DNA of 64,000 bases from Acidobacterium capsulatum ATCC 51196 (GCF_000022565.1 NC_012483.1:3162001-3226000), one strand, 5' to 3'; positions 1-10,251 are shown, counted from the first letter of the stretch. A program made the numbers and translations. Notes: generated by a model from the sequence alone, not told the origin.

Positions 1-1105
1 CGCGGTTTTTGATCGGCAGATCGTTAAACTTCTCTACTTTTCCATTCGGGCCGGCTGGATACCACTTGCCGGGATCCGTATCTCTTTCCACATAGAACAG
101 CAGCGCCTGGCGCAACGTGTGAAAACGCCCATTGTGAAAGAAGACTTTCCTGATTGCGACGTTGCGCAGGGAAGGGGTGCGAAAGAGCCCGCAGTTTGCC
201 GGATCATGAGAGGCTTTATCTTTGCGAAACGGACCGCAGAGGCCCAGGTCGTAGTAGTGCGGATTACTGTTCCAGGGAATTTCATCATTGCGCGGCACGC
301 CCAGCGCTTCAAACTGAAAATCAGTAAAAATCGGATGCCTGCCATTTGCCCCAACTTCATCCAGATGACAGGAAGCGCAGTTGCCGCTGTTGGGGTTATC
401 GAATAATTCTTTGCCGTGCAGTTCCTGCGGTGTAAGCGAGGCTTTTCCGTCGAGCCAACGATCATACTTGCTGCTGTAGGGATGAAAGCTCTTATCCTCC
501 AGCTCAAACTGCTGGAGAGCCATGGCCGCATCCTGCACAGCTTTGGCAGGGCGGGAAAAGATGCGGGCTCCAAAGACGGAGCGAAATTCCGCGGCGTAGT
601 CTGATTGACTGAGCTTGTGAGCGAGTGTGGCGGCGTTGCGATTGTCCATCTCCGCAGGGGAGAAAAGAGGTAGCAGGGCCTGGGCGTGCAGCGAGTTGTA
701 GCGCCCGTCCCAGGTGTAACCACCGGTAGGAACATTCTCCGTCTCAGTCAGTTGCTCGATTGGATTGCTGGCTCGCACATCGGACCAATGCGGCACATAG
801 TTGAGGACATAACGCAGGGAAGGGGCCGCACGGTAGCCGGGAGTCTTGAGGTCTGGTCCACCATATTGCACCGCACTTGCATTGGGTGGGCCGTAGGCGA
901 AGCGCGGATCATGGCAAGTCGCGCAGGCCATTTTTCCTGATCCGGAAAGCGACTTGTCAAAGAAGATCTTTTTCCCAAGACGGGCGGCAGCGCTCATCTC
1001 GCTGTGACGGATAGCCTGAGTTGAGAGTCTGGTGCTGCCGGCAAGACATAAGGTTCCCGCTGAGAGCAAGGCGGTCAAAAACAGGGCTGAAAAAGTGAGT
1101 CGCAT
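1..1105 (-). CDS. Di-heme cytochrome c peroxidase, MauG/CcpA family (3' end outside window)
   Basis: This exported c-type cytochrome of the bacterial di-heme peroxidase family would reduce peroxide or carry out MauG-like oxidations in the periplasm. I read it by translating the minus strand from the ATG at 1105; 368 codons are in the window and no stop is reached before its left edge. A signal peptide (about residues 1-22) is followed by two haem-binding motifs, CATCH (C61, C64, H65) and CASCH (C243, C246, H247), the spacing expected for the N- and C-terminal haem domains. The tail reads FFHNGRFHTLRQAL, typical of this family. It is the last of three minus-strand genes behind two phosphoesterases, with a 76-nt gap upstream, so cotranscription is likely. 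Physiological substrate unknown. Confidence 0.88.
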   Translation of the reverse strand, partial: MRLTFSALFLTALLSAGTLCLAGSTRLSTQAIRHSEMSAAARLGKKIFFDKSLSGSGKMACATCHDPRFAYGPPNASAVQYGGPDLKTPGYRAAPSLRYVLNYVPHWSDVRASNPIEQLTETENVPTGGYTWDGRYNSLHAQALLPLFSPAEMDNRNAATLAHKLSQSDYAAEFRSVFGARIFSRPAKAVQDAAMALQQFELEDKSFHPYSSKYDRWLDGKASLTPQELHGKELFDNPNSGNCASCHLDEVGANGRHPIFTDFQFEALGVPRNDEIPWNSNPHYYDLGLCGPFRKDKASHDPANCGLFRTPSLRNVAIRKVFFHNGRFHTLRQALLFYVERDTDPGKWYPAGPNGKVEKFNDLPIKNR

Positions 1106-1181
1106 GGAAAAGCAATCTCTATGGATGGATCATCTGTCTGTATGAGTCGAGCTCTCACGCAGGACGGCATATAGGTGTCCT

Positions 1182-2423
1182 TCATCGATAGTTGGTGAAC
1201 ACGTCTGAACCAAATGCCGCTAATCCCTTTTGCCCCGCATAGCCAAGATAGTGATGGATACCGAAAATCTCTTCCATCGATTTCAAAAGTGAGTAATGGT
1301 TGTAGGGCACATTGGATACGGTTGAAGGACGAATGTACTTTGACAGCAGGAGCGCGCCTGTACGGTCCCCACCGTAATCGAAAGTTTTCTTGGTAATGAC
1401 GTAGCCGTGTTGATGATAAGTCACGAAGTAAGGGTACTTTCTGCCGAGGTTTGGTCCTTCGAGCTCATGGCAGCAGTATTTCCCCGGCACTGTTACAGTT
1501 ACCTTTTTTCCATGACGCTCAATTGTGCCACCTCCGCCTTCATCAAAAGTGATCACAATCAGACCGTCTTTTTTGTAGGCGGGAGAATTCATGATGATGG
1601 GGACCCACTTGGCTAGAAACGTGTTTATGGATTTGAGACCGCCCGGCCGTCCATCACTGCATGGCGCATTGTGGCCGTCATTGCAGAGGTTCGGCGTAAT
1701 GAAGCTGAGGTTTGGCGTGGTGGCGACGGAACGAAGATCGGTCTTCAGGTGGCGAAGGTTGACAACGTCCTTCTTGCACACCGGCGAATCAATGATCGAG
1801 TGGAAGTACATGAAAGGATTATGCCGCGTAGCGTATTTGTCGCCGAGGGGGATGGCCGGGGTTGGTGCCTCTGCAACCTGGGTCAGATCGCGGGCATTGA
1901 GAGTTGGATGTCCGCAGGTTGCAGATTCACGGGCGGGATCGTTGCCCATGTCCTGCATGTAGCCCTTCCATGTAAGACCCTCGGCCATCAATTGACTGGC
2001 AATCGTTTTTACTGAAGAAGGATAGACGCATCCCTGCCCCACTGCCTGGCCGTCAGGAGCTGTGCCGGTCTGGTGAAAATCCAGATAGGTATTGCAGTCA
2101 TCTGATGTTTGCGAGGTAGAGGCTTGCCCGCTGACCACAGAGATGTAATTGTCGAGGCTGTCATGGCCGGTGCCGTAGTACTGCGTGAGCAGAGCGCCTT
2201 TGGATCGTAGCGTCTTTGAAAGATAAGGGGCTGGGGAGTCTGCACCGAAGGTGCTTGAGAAGTCTTTGTTCTCAAGCATGATCACGAAGATATGCCGGAT
2301 CGGTGGCAATACTTGCGAAGTTGGAGGGGCGGCAAGCGCGATCAATGAGGGGCTTGCGGCACCCAGGAAAACCAATGCCAGCGCGACGAAGAAGGAAGCC
2401 GTGAAGCGTGATGATGTCTTCAA
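1182..2423 (-). CDS. Secreted phosphoesterase (PF04185, acid phosphatase/phospholipase C-like)
   Basis: A 413-residue exported hydrolase of the phosphoesterase (PF04185) family, which holds bacterial phospholipases C and acid phosphatases. A signal peptide covers about residues 1-31. Family motifs are visible: HIFVIMLENKDF near residue 44 (the ENxSF-type metal/nucleophile region), GHDSLDNYISVVSGQ and later TFDEGGGG. It is half the size of the neighbouring full phospholipase C and lacks that protein's C-terminal domains. The start codon is TTG at 2423, supported by a GAGG Shine-Dalgarno 7 nt upstream; no ATG fits better. It sits between the phospholipase C and the di-heme peroxidase on the same strand. 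Substrate could be a phosphomonoester or a phosphodiester; the sequence does not decide. Confidence 0.85.
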   Translation of the reverse strand: MKTSSRFTASFFVALALVFLGAASPSLIALAAPPTSQVLPPIRHIFVIMLENKDFSSTFGADSPAPYLSKTLRSKGALLTQYYGTGHDSLDNYISVVSGQASTSQTSDDCNTYLDFHQTGTAPDGQAVGQGCVYPSSVKTIASQLMAEGLTWKGYMQDMGNDPARESATCGHPTLNARDLTQVAEAPTPAIPLGDKYATRHNPFMYFHSIIDSPVCKKDVVNLRHLKTDLRSVATTPNLSFITPNLCNDGHNAPCSDGRPGGLKSINTFLAKWVPIIMNSPAYKKDGLIVITFDEGGGGTIERHGKKVTVTVPGKYCCHELEGPNLGRKYPYFVTYHQHGYVITKKTFDYGGDRTGALLLSKYIRPSTVSNVPYNHYSLLKSMEEIFGIHHYLGYAGQKGLAAFGSDVFTNYR

Positions 2424-2546
2424 AGAAAAACCTCGGTGCGAACCTGCAACAGAATGAAGTCAGTGACCGGGCGTCTCCATGCAACGGCGCGGTCTCTACT
2501 TGTCTTGAAATTCCAGTGTACTTCCGCGAGCGCCAGGAGCAGACAG

Positions 2547-5060
2547 TTATGCCATGCTTCCCATCAGCGGATCGCTGTACCCTGGGTGGCCAGTCTCGAC
2601 GCGTCCAGCATAACGAGCGGATACTTCTGACTCCCCGGCATGTATGGTGAAGTCGTACCAGAGGTGGCTCGATTGCAGGGGGATGATGATTGCTGTCTGA
2701 TCTCCGCCATTGATGGAGCGGTGTACAGATGGCCGTCCGTAGGATTGGTCGATCACAGACACAGCCATAGTTTTCCGGCCCTTGTTTTGCAGATGGATTT
2801 CTATGTTACCGGTCAGCCTGGAGGCGTCTTGCTCATAGGCCACGCGCACAACCACCGGCGATGGTGAGCTTATTTTCCCAACGAAGGAACGATAGAATCC
2901 GTTGGGTCCGTGTATCTCGATGTCATAGTTGCTATCCACGAAAATTTCGAGAGGAATTTTCTGCAGGAGCGTGTCGCCGGCTTTTACCGCATAAGTCGCC
3001 GCCTGCATGCTCTTGCCATTCTTGAGGTTGCGCAGGTAGACATTGAACGGAGCTCCGGCAGAGCGTGCGCCATATGCCTGATCTCCGGCGGTAAGGCGGA
3101 GTTCCCAATGCTTGCCGTCCTGCGATAAGCTGCCATCGGCGTAGAGTTCATAAGGTAGAGCGCAAGCGTGGCGAATGCCCGTCTCCTGCTTTGCAAGCAG
3201 GGCACTGTGACGGGGGGAGTGTTGCATGCTTGCCAGATCGTTTGCGCTGAGCGCCCGATAATTATTCGGGATCTCTTTATAGCGAGCTTTTTCAATGCTC
3301 ACCACAAACGGATCGCGATCCACAAAGTTCAGATCGGATGAGGCGGAGTGAAAGGGCCGGAAGACTGAGGTCATGTCTCCAGTGACGGTGCGGCGCCATG
3401 TACTGATGTTTTCTTCACGTACCGATTTGCCATACTTAGCCTCGACGAAATGCTCCAGAAGCTGGAGGGTCGAAGTGTGATCGAAGACCTGTGAGTTGAC
3501 CCATCCGCCGCGTGTCCATGGTGAGGCAACAATCATGGGCACGCGAAAGCCAAGTCCGATGGGGCCGCGCCGTGCCTCTTGTGGCGCAACACCTTGCGCC
3601 AGTTCATCCTCTATATAGGTGTAATCGAGAGCAGTGCTGATGCCGGAAGAAGCTCCGCCTGTCTCTGGTCTCTTGGGATCAGCGGCAACGAATGACGGAG
3701 CGTGGTCGAAGTAACCGTCGTTCTCGTCATAATTCAGAATGAAGATGGTCTTCTTCCAGACGTCTGGATTGCTGGTCAAGATATCCATTGCCTCAGAGAC
3801 ATACCATGCGCCAAACCACGGGGATGTGGGATGGTCAGAAAAGTTCTGAGGCGCAACGAGCCAGGAAACAGTGGGAAGCTTGCCCTCTTGCACATCTTTG
3901 CGGAACTGGTGGAAGATGTCGCCCTTGGGCACCCTCATCGTGCGCGGCTGGCCTGCCTCTTCAAATTCGAGAGAGCTGAGCGCGTGATAATCCGGGTCAC
4001 CTGCATTGGTGACAAAGGCGGCATGGAACAGCGCCTTCTGCTCGTCTGTCAGTTGCTGGTAGCGCTTATTGCCGCAGTTGGAAAGCGCCGCGTCTATTTT
4101 CGCGATGTTGTCCTGCACTTGCTTGAGCCATGCCCGCATTTGAGCGGCCTGGGCGGCATCTGGAGCCGCGGATATGCCGGCTTCGAGCTTGCGGGCCTGT
4201 TCTGTCAGGTCGACTTTCCAGGACTCTGCCGCCGCAGCGAAGCCCGGATAGGCCTCTGCGTTGTATGCGTCGAAGCACTCCAGCGTGTTGTCGCCGAAGT
4301 TTGAGAGCCAGTCGCTCTCTTCTCCTGTGAGGGCAGAGCGGGTCAGATCATTCTGGTATGTCTTCCAGGTGATGCCGGCTTCCTGCAGCCGCTCCGGAAA
4401 GGTCTTCCACACGAGGCCGCCGCCATCGATCTGCTCATTCCGGATAAAGACCTTTGAGCCGGGGCTTTGGCGGTCGCGAATGGTTCCTGTCCAGAGATAG
4501 CAGCGATTTGGCGAAGTGCTGCTGAGCACTGAGCAGTAGTTTTGATCGCACACGGTGAAGGCGTCGGCCAGCGCATAGTAGAAGGGCAGGTCTTCGCGCG
4601 TGTAGTAGCCCATGGTCATGGGCACATGGCTGTACTTTTTATCGCCAGACCGCTTTGCGTCGAGCCATCCGTCATGGCGGCCCTGATTCCATGCATCGAT
4701 CTGGCTCTCGCGGGAGTGCGGTAATGAGCCCATCCACGTGATGCGCGTGTCGCGGATGTCGAGACGCCAGGGAGCATAGGATTGCCCTTCCTGATCCGTT
4801 TGCACAAACACGAGGTTGCCATTCGGCAGACGCAAGGCGCGAGGATCATTGAATCCGCGCACACCACGGAGCGTGCCAAAGGTGTGATCGAAGGATCGAT
4901 TCTCCTGCATGAGGATCACGATGTGTTCGGCATCGAGCCACGTGGAGCCGGGTTCGGGCTCGATGGCATAAGCCCTCTCGATCGAGGCCGGCAACATGCC
5001 TGTGAATCCAGCCCCGGAAATGAGGGCCGCAAGCTTTAAAAAGTCGCGTCGCGTCTGCAT
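2547..5060 (-). CDS. Tat-exported phospholipase C (phosphocholine-type)
   Basis: Large (837 aa) phosphocholine-type phospholipase C, which cleaves phospholipids into diacylglycerol and a phosphorylated head group outside the cytoplasm. The N-terminus carries a twin-arginine signal (TRRDFLKLAALISGAG, residues 3-18), so it is exported folded. The catalytic PF04185 domain starts with HIVILMQENRSFDHTFGTLRG (the family ENRSFDHxFG motif) and contains DENDGYFDH. The last 200 or so residues match the two C-terminal domains of this phospholipase family (ELRLTAGD... and NIEIHLQNKGRKTM...). ATG start at 5060. First gene of a likely three-gene minus-strand operon and divergent from the oxidoreductase at 5202. 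Head-group specificity cannot be read from sequence. Confidence 0.92.
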   Translation of the reverse strand: MQTRRDFLKLAALISGAGFTGMLPASIERAYAIEPEPGSTWLDAEHIVILMQENRSFDHTFGTLRGVRGFNDPRALRLPNGNLVFVQTDQEGQSYAPWRLDIRDTRITWMGSLPHSRESQIDAWNQGRHDGWLDAKRSGDKKYSHVPMTMGYYTREDLPFYYALADAFTVCDQNYCSVLSSTSPNRCYLWTGTIRDRQSPGSKVFIRNEQIDGGGLVWKTFPERLQEAGITWKTYQNDLTRSALTGEESDWLSNFGDNTLECFDAYNAEAYPGFAAAAESWKVDLTEQARKLEAGISAAPDAAQAAQMRAWLKQVQDNIAKIDAALSNCGNKRYQQLTDEQKALFHAAFVTNAGDPDYHALSSLEFEEAGQPRTMRVPKGDIFHQFRKDVQEGKLPTVSWLVAPQNFSDHPTSPWFGAWYVSEAMDILTSNPDVWKKTIFILNYDENDGYFDHAPSFVAADPKRPETGGASSGISTALDYTYIEDELAQGVAPQEARRGPIGLGFRVPMIVASPWTRGGWVNSQVFDHTSTLQLLEHFVEAKYGKSVREENISTWRRTVTGDMTSVFRPFHSASSDLNFVDRDPFVVSIEKARYKEIPNNYRALSANDLASMQHSPRHSALLAKQETGIRHACALPYELYADGSLSQDGKHWELRLTAGDQAYGARSAGAPFNVYLRNLKNGKSMQAATYAVKAGDTLLQKIPLEIFVDSNYDIEIHGPNGFYRSFVGKISSPSPVVVRVAYEQDASRLTGNIEIHLQNKGRKTMAVSVIDQSYGRPSVHRSINGGDQTAIIIPLQSSHLWYDFTIHAGESEVSARYAGRVETGHPGYSDPLMGSMA

Positions 5061-5201
5061 GAAAAAGTTCTCTCATATCCAGTTTATGGTTTTATAAACA
5101 AAACCCTAATTTGGCCTTATAGAGGGGTAAAAACGAGGGTGTTGCCGGGCAGCAGGACAATACTCTGCAACGGGAAGAAGCATTTGTGCCTCTAAGGTGC
5201 C

Positions 5202-6581
5202 ATGAGGGAATCTTTTGATGCCATTGTGGTCGGGGCCGGGCAGGCCGGCCCTTCGCTGGCGCGGCGTCTTGCCAAAGCCGGACGCAAGGTTGCGGTCGTC
5301 GAACGGCATCTTTTTGGCGGAACCTGTGTGAACACAGGTTGCACGCCCACCAAGGCGATGGTGGCAAGCGCACGGGCGGCGCACATGGCTCGCCGCGGTG
5401 AGGACTTTGGCTTCAGCGCTGGCCCTGTCGCAGTGGACTGGGGCGCAGTCAAGCGCCGTAAGAACCAGATCGTAGAAAAATCCCGGACTGGCGTAGAAAA
5501 AGGATTGCGAGAGACGGAGAACTGTACGGTGTTCACCGGAACCGCCAGCTTTGAATCCTCCTCCTGCATGCGAGTGGGAGATCATCGGTTAGAGGCGTCT
5601 CAAATTTTTCTCAATGTGGGCGCGCGGCCTTTTATCCCTGACCTGCCGGGTGTGGACAAAGTACCCTTTTTGACGAGCAGCAGCATTCTGGATCTGGACG
5701 AGTTGCCGGAACACCTGGTTGTCGTGGGGGGCGGCTATGTCGGGTTAGAGTTTGCGCAGATGTTCCGCCGCTTCGGCTCTCAAGTCACCGTAGTGGATCG
5801 CGGTGGGAGACTCGCGCCACACGAAGATGAGGAGGCCTCGAAGGTCATTGACGAGATCTTTCGTGCCGAAGGTATCGCTAGCAGGACCAGCGCCGAGTGT
5901 ATCCATCTCGAAGTGGATGGTAAGCAGGTGGCTGTCGGCCTGACTTGCGGAGAAGGCGAGCCGCGTATTGTTGGCTCTCATATTCTGCTGGCAGTCGGGC
6001 GCATACCCAATACGGACGATCTGAACTTGCAGGCCGCAGGCGTCGTCACGGATGAGCATGGATACATCCAGGTGGACGATCAGTTACGCACGAATGTTCC
6101 AGGGATTTTTGCGCTCGGGGACTGCAATGGCAAAGGCGCATTCACGCACACGTCCTACAATGACTTCGAAATTGTTGCGGAGAACTTGCTGGACGGAGCG
6201 TCTCGCCGGGTGAGTGATCGAATTCCCGTCCACGCTCTCTACCTTGACCCGCCACTGGCGCATGTTGGTATGACGGAGACCGAAGCGCGCCGCAGGGGGG
6301 AGCCGATCCTGGTAGGAATGCGGCCAATGTCTCACGTGAGCCGCGCAATTGAAAAGAGCGAGACTTTCGGATTCATCAAGATCCTGGTGCATGCGGAAAC
6401 TCGCCAGATTGTGGGAGCGACCCTGTTCGGTCCAGGTTGTGATGAGGCCATTCACTGCATTCTTACGGCGATGTATGCGCATCAGCCTGCTTCATTGCTC
6501 ACGCATTCGGTTCATATTCACCCAACTGTCGCGGAGTTGATTCCTACAACGCTTGCTGATCTGAAGCCGCTTGGAGAATAG
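5202..6581 (+). CDS. Class I pyridine nucleotide-disulfide oxidoreductase (MerA/Lpd-like)
   Basis: FAD- and NAD(P)H-dependent disulfide oxidoreductase of 459 residues, cytosolic. The N-terminal Rossmann motif is VVGAGQAGPSLA, followed by the redox-active pair GGTCVNTGC (C42, C47). A second dinucleotide fold begins VVVGGGYVGLEFAQ, the FAD-binding motif is IFALGDCNGKGAFTHTSYND, and the dimerisation domain ends with the catalytic His-Glu dyad in HPTVAE (H440, E445). It has no N-terminal HMA domain and no C-terminal cysteine pair, so it is not a canonical mercuric reductase although such genes are often named that. It also lacks a neighbouring 2-oxoacid dehydrogenase complex, arguing against Lpd. 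ATG at 5202 is preceded by AAGGTG. The physiological disulfide is unknown. Confidence 0.87.
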   Translation: MRESFDAIVVGAGQAGPSLARRLAKAGRKVAVVERHLFGGTCVNTGCTPTKAMVASARAAHMARRGEDFGFSAGPVAVDWGAVKRRKNQIVEKSRTGVEKGLRETENCTVFTGTASFESSSCMRVGDHRLEASQIFLNVGARPFIPDLPGVDKVPFLTSSSILDLDELPEHLVVVGGGYVGLEFAQMFRRFGSQVTVVDRGGRLAPHEDEEASKVIDEIFRAEGIASRTSAECIHLEVDGKQVAVGLTCGEGEPRIVGSHILLAVGRIPNTDDLNLQAAGVVTDEHGYIQVDDQLRTNVPGIFALGDCNGKGAFTHTSYNDFEIVAENLLDGASRRVSDRIPVHALYLDPPLAHVGMTETEARRRGEPILVGMRPMSHVSRAIEKSETFGFIKILVHAETRQIVGATLFGPGCDEAIHCILTAMYAHQPASLLTHSVHIHPTVAELIPTTLADLKPLGE

Positions 6582-6647
6582 CAGGGCAATTCTGAAGAAA
6601 TTCTTATACACACACTCTCTTCATGACCTTGCTACAGTGAGAAGGAG

Positions 6648-8198
6648 ATGAGCGTGTCAAAGGGTGAAAAGAGGATTAGCACGTTTCGGGTGCTTCCATG
6701 GGTCGAGGTTGCATGTGTCATAGCTTTGACAGGATTAGCGGCTGCATCTATTCCCGTTCGAGCTCAAGGGGCCATGCATGCGCGAACAAATGTTTCTACC
6801 GCGCGCCCAATTGTGATGTTGAGCGATATCCACTTTGATCCTTTTCACGATCCGGGCAAGTTCAAGCAGTTGCAGGCTGCGCCTGTGAGTCGTTGGGTAT
6901 CGATTTTGAATGCTCCTCCTACATCCGGTCAGGCAAAGCAGTTCGCCGAAATGCAGAGCGCATGCAATGCCTCCGGTGTCGATACGGATTGGGCATTGTT
7001 GCAGTCGAGCCTGGCCGCCGCACGAGAGCGGCAGCCATCTCCCCTTTTTGTGACGCTCAGTGGTGATTTGACCGTGCACCAGTTCAGTTGCCGGTTTCAT
7101 CGCATGGACCCAAACGGGAGCGATGCTGCCTCCATTGATTTTGCGGTGAAGACGGCAAGTTTTGTTGCATTGGAACTGAAGCATACGTTTCCCCAATCGC
7201 CTGTGTACATTGCTCTGGGCAACAATGATTCGAGCTGCGGGGATTACCGGGAGTCGCCAGGAAGTCAGTATTTTCACGGTATGGCGCATGCCGTTGCAGC
7301 GGAGGCCGGATCGGCGGCCCATGGCGAAATCCTGCGTGAATTTCCTTATCAAGGCGACTATGACATTCCACTGCCCGGGCCTATGCAGCACACGCGGCTG
7401 ATTGTCTTGCAGGATATTTTTCAGTCTTCCAACTACAGCGCATGCAATGGTAAGCCCGATCCGTCTGCCGCACGCCAGCAGATACAGTGGTTAGCGGGCC
7501 GGCTCGCTCTCGCGCGGGCGCACGGTGAACATGTATGGGTGATGAGCCACATTCCCCCCGGAGTATTTGTTTATCAGACCATCAAGGCACACCGGAATGT
7601 TTGCGGGGGGCAGGCGCCGGAGATGTTTTACTCCAGCGAAGGACTGACAGATACGCTGCAGAAGTATGCCGGTACAGTTCGCCTGGTGATCATGGGGCAC
7701 ACCCACGACGATGAGTTGCGGCTGTTAAAGCCGGCCGGGGCAGTGCTTGCCGGGAGTGGTTCTCACGAAGTTCCCGTGAAGCTGGTCCCTTCCATCACGC
7801 CTCTGCACGGGAACTATCCTGCGTTTATAACAGGGAAAGTGAACCCTCAAACGGCCACACTGATGGACTACACCGTGTTCATCGCCAGCAATAAAACAGG
7901 TATCGGGACGCAGTGGAAGACGGAATACACGTGGTCGAAGGCGTATGATTTGCCCGATTTCTCCGCAGAATCCGTGGCCAAACTTGTCACGAGATTGCAA
8001 GATGATAAGCACGGCAGCAGCGCCGCAAGCCGAGACTATGAGCAGTGGTTTGCGGCCGGGGAGGGGAAGACGATGGGCACGCTCTTGCGTTTGTTCTGGC
8101 CCTCTTATGTATGCAGCCTGGGCCACATGCACGCGTCAGGATACCGCCAGTGTCTCTGCGGCGGGACGAGGACTTTAGAATCCAGCACAGGGCACTGA
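6648..8198 (+). CDS. Secreted metallophosphoesterase, acid sphingomyelinase-like
   Basis: Exported 516-residue calcineurin-type phosphoesterase resembling acid sphingomyelinase-like phosphodiesterases. A signal peptide spans about residues 1-40. The dinuclear metal site motifs appear in order: MLSDIHFDPFHDPGKF, LSGDLTV, ALGNNDSSCGDY, VMSHIPPG and VIMGHTHDDE, matching D-x-H, GD, GN(N)D, H and GHTH blocks. ATG at 6648 has a strong GAAGGAG directly upstream. It follows the oxidoreductase by 66 nt on the same strand. With the two PF04185 genes on the other side it makes a local group of extracytoplasmic phosphoesterases, suggesting phosphorus release from lipids or nucleotides. Whether the substrate is sphingomyelin, another diester or a nucleotide is open. 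Confidence 0.85.
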   Translation: MSVSKGEKRISTFRVLPWVEVACVIALTGLAAASIPVRAQGAMHARTNVSTARPIVMLSDIHFDPFHDPGKFKQLQAAPVSRWVSILNAPPTSGQAKQFAEMQSACNASGVDTDWALLQSSLAAARERQPSPLFVTLSGDLTVHQFSCRFHRMDPNGSDAASIDFAVKTASFVALELKHTFPQSPVYIALGNNDSSCGDYRESPGSQYFHGMAHAVAAEAGSAAHGEILREFPYQGDYDIPLPGPMQHTRLIVLQDIFQSSNYSACNGKPDPSAARQQIQWLAGRLALARAHGEHVWVMSHIPPGVFVYQTIKAHRNVCGGQAPEMFYSSEGLTDTLQKYAGTVRLVIMGHTHDDELRLLKPAGAVLAGSGSHEVPVKLVPSITPLHGNYPAFITGKVNPQTATLMDYTVFIASNKTGIGTQWKTEYTWSKAYDLPDFSAESVAKLVTRLQDDKHGSSAASRDYEQWFAAGEGKTMGTLLRLFWPSYVCSLGHMHASGYRQCLCGGTRTLESSTGH

Positions 8199-8263
8199 TA
8201 TTTGATCTGGTCAGCGACTGGACTTCATCGATTACGAAATGATCTGGTCCGGAACGACGCTCC

Positions 8264-9007
8264 TCAGATGCCTTCGCCCATCTGTACGTAGTCCTTCAGC
8301 TTGTAAAGTTCCTGGCGATAGCGAATGCGTTCCAGCTCTTCGGCGGAGAGCGGATGCTGCTGCGCAATGAGAGCCTGTTCGCCGCACAGTTCGCGCAGGC
8401 GCTGTTCCAGCTCTTCGACGCGTTGAGAAAGGGCGATGACTGCATCAGACAGCGGGTCTTTTACCTCGCGCGGATTGGTGATGAGGATTCGCTTGCCCTC
8501 GCGGTAAATGATGTGCGCAGGAACGCCCACGACTGTGGAGTTGGGCGGGACGTCCTGCAACACGACAGAGCCTGCGCCGACGCGGGAGTTTTCGCCGATG
8601 GTGATGTCGCCCAGAATGTTGGCGTTGTTGCCTACAAAGACGCCATCGCAAAGAGTGGGGTGGCGCTTGCCGCGCTCTTTCCCGGTGCCTCCAAGAGTTA
8701 CGCCCTGATAGAGCGTAACGTCATTGCCGAGGATTGCCGTTTCTCCAATGACCACGCCCATGCCGTGATCGATGAAAAGACGCTCGCCTATGGTGGCGGC
8801 GGGATGAATCTCGATGCCAGTCCAGAAACGGGTGAATTGAGCAAGCAGGCGGGCAGAAAGCCGAAAGCCGGAATGCCAAAGAGAATGGGCCACGCGATGA
8901 CTCCACACCGCGTGCAGGCCTGGATAGCAAAGCAATACCTCAAGCAGGGAGCGCGCGGCCGGGTCGCGATCCCTGACCGCGCGAATATCTTCTGCGATAC
9001 GTCCCAT
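8264..9007 (-). CDS. cysE: Serine O-acetyltransferase
   Basis: Transfers acetyl from acetyl-CoA to L-serine, making O-acetylserine for cysteine synthesis (EC 2.3.1.30), in the cytosol. The 247-residue protein has the helical N-terminal part ([21 protein letters not shown]) and the left-handed beta-helix hexapeptide domain with the signature [26 protein letters not shown] and [12 protein letters not shown]. The C-terminus is longer than in enteric CysE and ends in a charged helical tail ([15 protein letters not shown]...). It lies 17 nt downstream of cysK on the same strand, so the two enzymes of the cysteine branch form one operon. ATG at 9007. Confidence 0.95.
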   Translation of the reverse strand: MGRIAEDIRAVRDRDPAARSLLEVLLCYPGLHAVWSHRVAHSLWHSGFRLSARLLAQFTRFWTGIEIHPAATIGERLFIDHGMGVVIGETAILGNDVTLYQGVTLGGTGKERGKRHPTLCDGVFVGNNANILGDITIGENSRVGAGSVVLQDVPPNSTVVGVPAHIIYREGKRILITNPREVKDPLSDAVIALSQRVEELEQRLRELCGEQALIAQQHPLSAEELERIRYRQELYKLKDYVQMGEGI

Positions 9008-9024
9008 GAGCCGACGATGCTCCC

Positions 9025-9996
9025 TTACATTTCCACCGGTTCAGTGGGCAGTGCCTGTGCTTCCTGACGGATCGCATCAAACAGTGCGGTGGAAAGATAG
9101 CGCTCGCCGAAGCTGGGCAGGATCACAACGACCAGCTTGCCTGCATTCTCAGGGCGGCGGGCCACTTCTACCGCAGCCCAGACGGCGGCCCCAGACGATA
9201 TGCCGGCAAAGATTCCTTCTTCCAGCGGCAGACGGCGAGCCATAGAGATGGCGTCTTCGTTGGTGACCTGCACGACTTCATCGATCAATTGAGTATTGAG
9301 CACGCCGGGAACAAAGCCAGCGCCGATGCCCTGGATCTTGTGGGGGCCGGGCTTTCCGCCGCTGAGCACCGGGCTGTCTGCTGGTTCCACCGCAACGGTG
9401 CGAAATCCGGGCTTTCGCTCTTTGATGTAGGAGCTGATTCCGGTCAGAGTTCCACCAGTGCCGACTCCGGAGACCAGGATGTCGGCTCGTCCCTCGGTGT
9501 CATTCCATATCTCAGGTCCGGTCGTGGCATAGTGAATGGCCGGATTCGCCGGATTGTCAAACTGTTGCAGAATGTAACCATCCGGAGTGCGGGAGAGAAT
9601 TTCCTGCGCCTTGGCAATTGCGCCCTTCATGCCGAGCGGCCCAGGGGTGAGCACCAGGCTGGCGCCAAAGCTCAGCAGCAGCACACGACGCTCGAGCGAC
9701 ATCGTCTCTGGCATGGTGAGGATCAGCTTGTAACCCTTCACGGCAGCCGCCAGCGCGAGTCCTATGCCGGTGTTGCCGCTCGTCGGTTCAATCAGCACGG
9801 TTTTTCCGGGCGCGATGCGTCCTTCCCGTTCGGCGGCTTCAACCATAGCCAGTCCTATACGATCCTTCACCGAACTCATCGGATTGGCGCTTTCCAGCTT
9901 GGCGATGACTGTAGCGTCACAACCTTTGGTGACACGGTTCAGCCTGACCAGAGGGGTTTTGCCGATCAGCTCCGTAATCTGTTCTGCAATCTGCAT
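9025..9996 (-). CDS. cysK: Cysteine synthase A (O-acetylserine sulfhydrylase)
   Basis: PLP enzyme that makes L-cysteine from O-acetylserine and sulfide (EC 2.5.1.47). The 323 residues include the PLP-lysine region [19 protein letters not shown], the substrate loop [13 protein letters not shown] and the phosphate-binding [12 protein letters not shown]. Length and motif order are standard for CysK rather than for cystathionine beta-synthase, which would carry a CBS extension. First gene of a two-gene minus-strand operon with cysE; both products normally associate in the cysteine synthase complex. ATG at 9996 with GAGGTG about 10 nt upstream. No riboswitch was recognised in the 255-nt divergent gap to the ABC exporter. 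Confidence 0.95.
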   Translation of the reverse strand: MQIAEQITELIGKTPLVRLNRVTKGCDATVIAKLESANPMSSVKDRIGLAMVEAAEREGRIAPGKTVLIEPTSGNTGIGLALAAAVKGYKLILTMPETMSLERRVLLLSFGASLVLTPGPLGMKGAIAKAQEILSRTPDGYILQQFDNPANPAIHYATTGPEIWNDTEGRADILVSGVGTGGTLTGISSYIKERKPGFRTVAVEPADSPVLSGGKPGPHKIQGIGAGFVPGVLNTQLIDEVVQVTNEDAISMARRLPLEEGIFAGISSGAAVWAAVEVARRPENAGKLVVVILPSFGERYLSTALFDAIRQEAQALPTEPVEM

Positions 9997-10251
9997 GGTT
10001 CAGCACACCTCGTTCGACAGAATGGCGTATGTCTCTCAACACCATAGTAGCTCCCCGGCCAACAAACGTGGTGGAGATAGCCGGAATGCCGGGTGCCTGA
10101 TTGTAGCGGCTGGAAACAACATGTTGAAGCCGGAAAGCATCGGAACCATGAGCAGTACAGAGCTGAAGCCATTGCCCAGGGGATGCTCATTCGCCGGGTT
10201 CACCAATTCCAGTTTATCGAGTGCCTGCCTTGAGGCGGGCCACAGGAGTCT

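Noticed and set aside
5202..6581. Mercuric reductase (merA)
   Set aside because: No HMA domain, no C-terminal cysteine pair and no mer genes nearby; only the general disulfide oxidoreductase class is supported.
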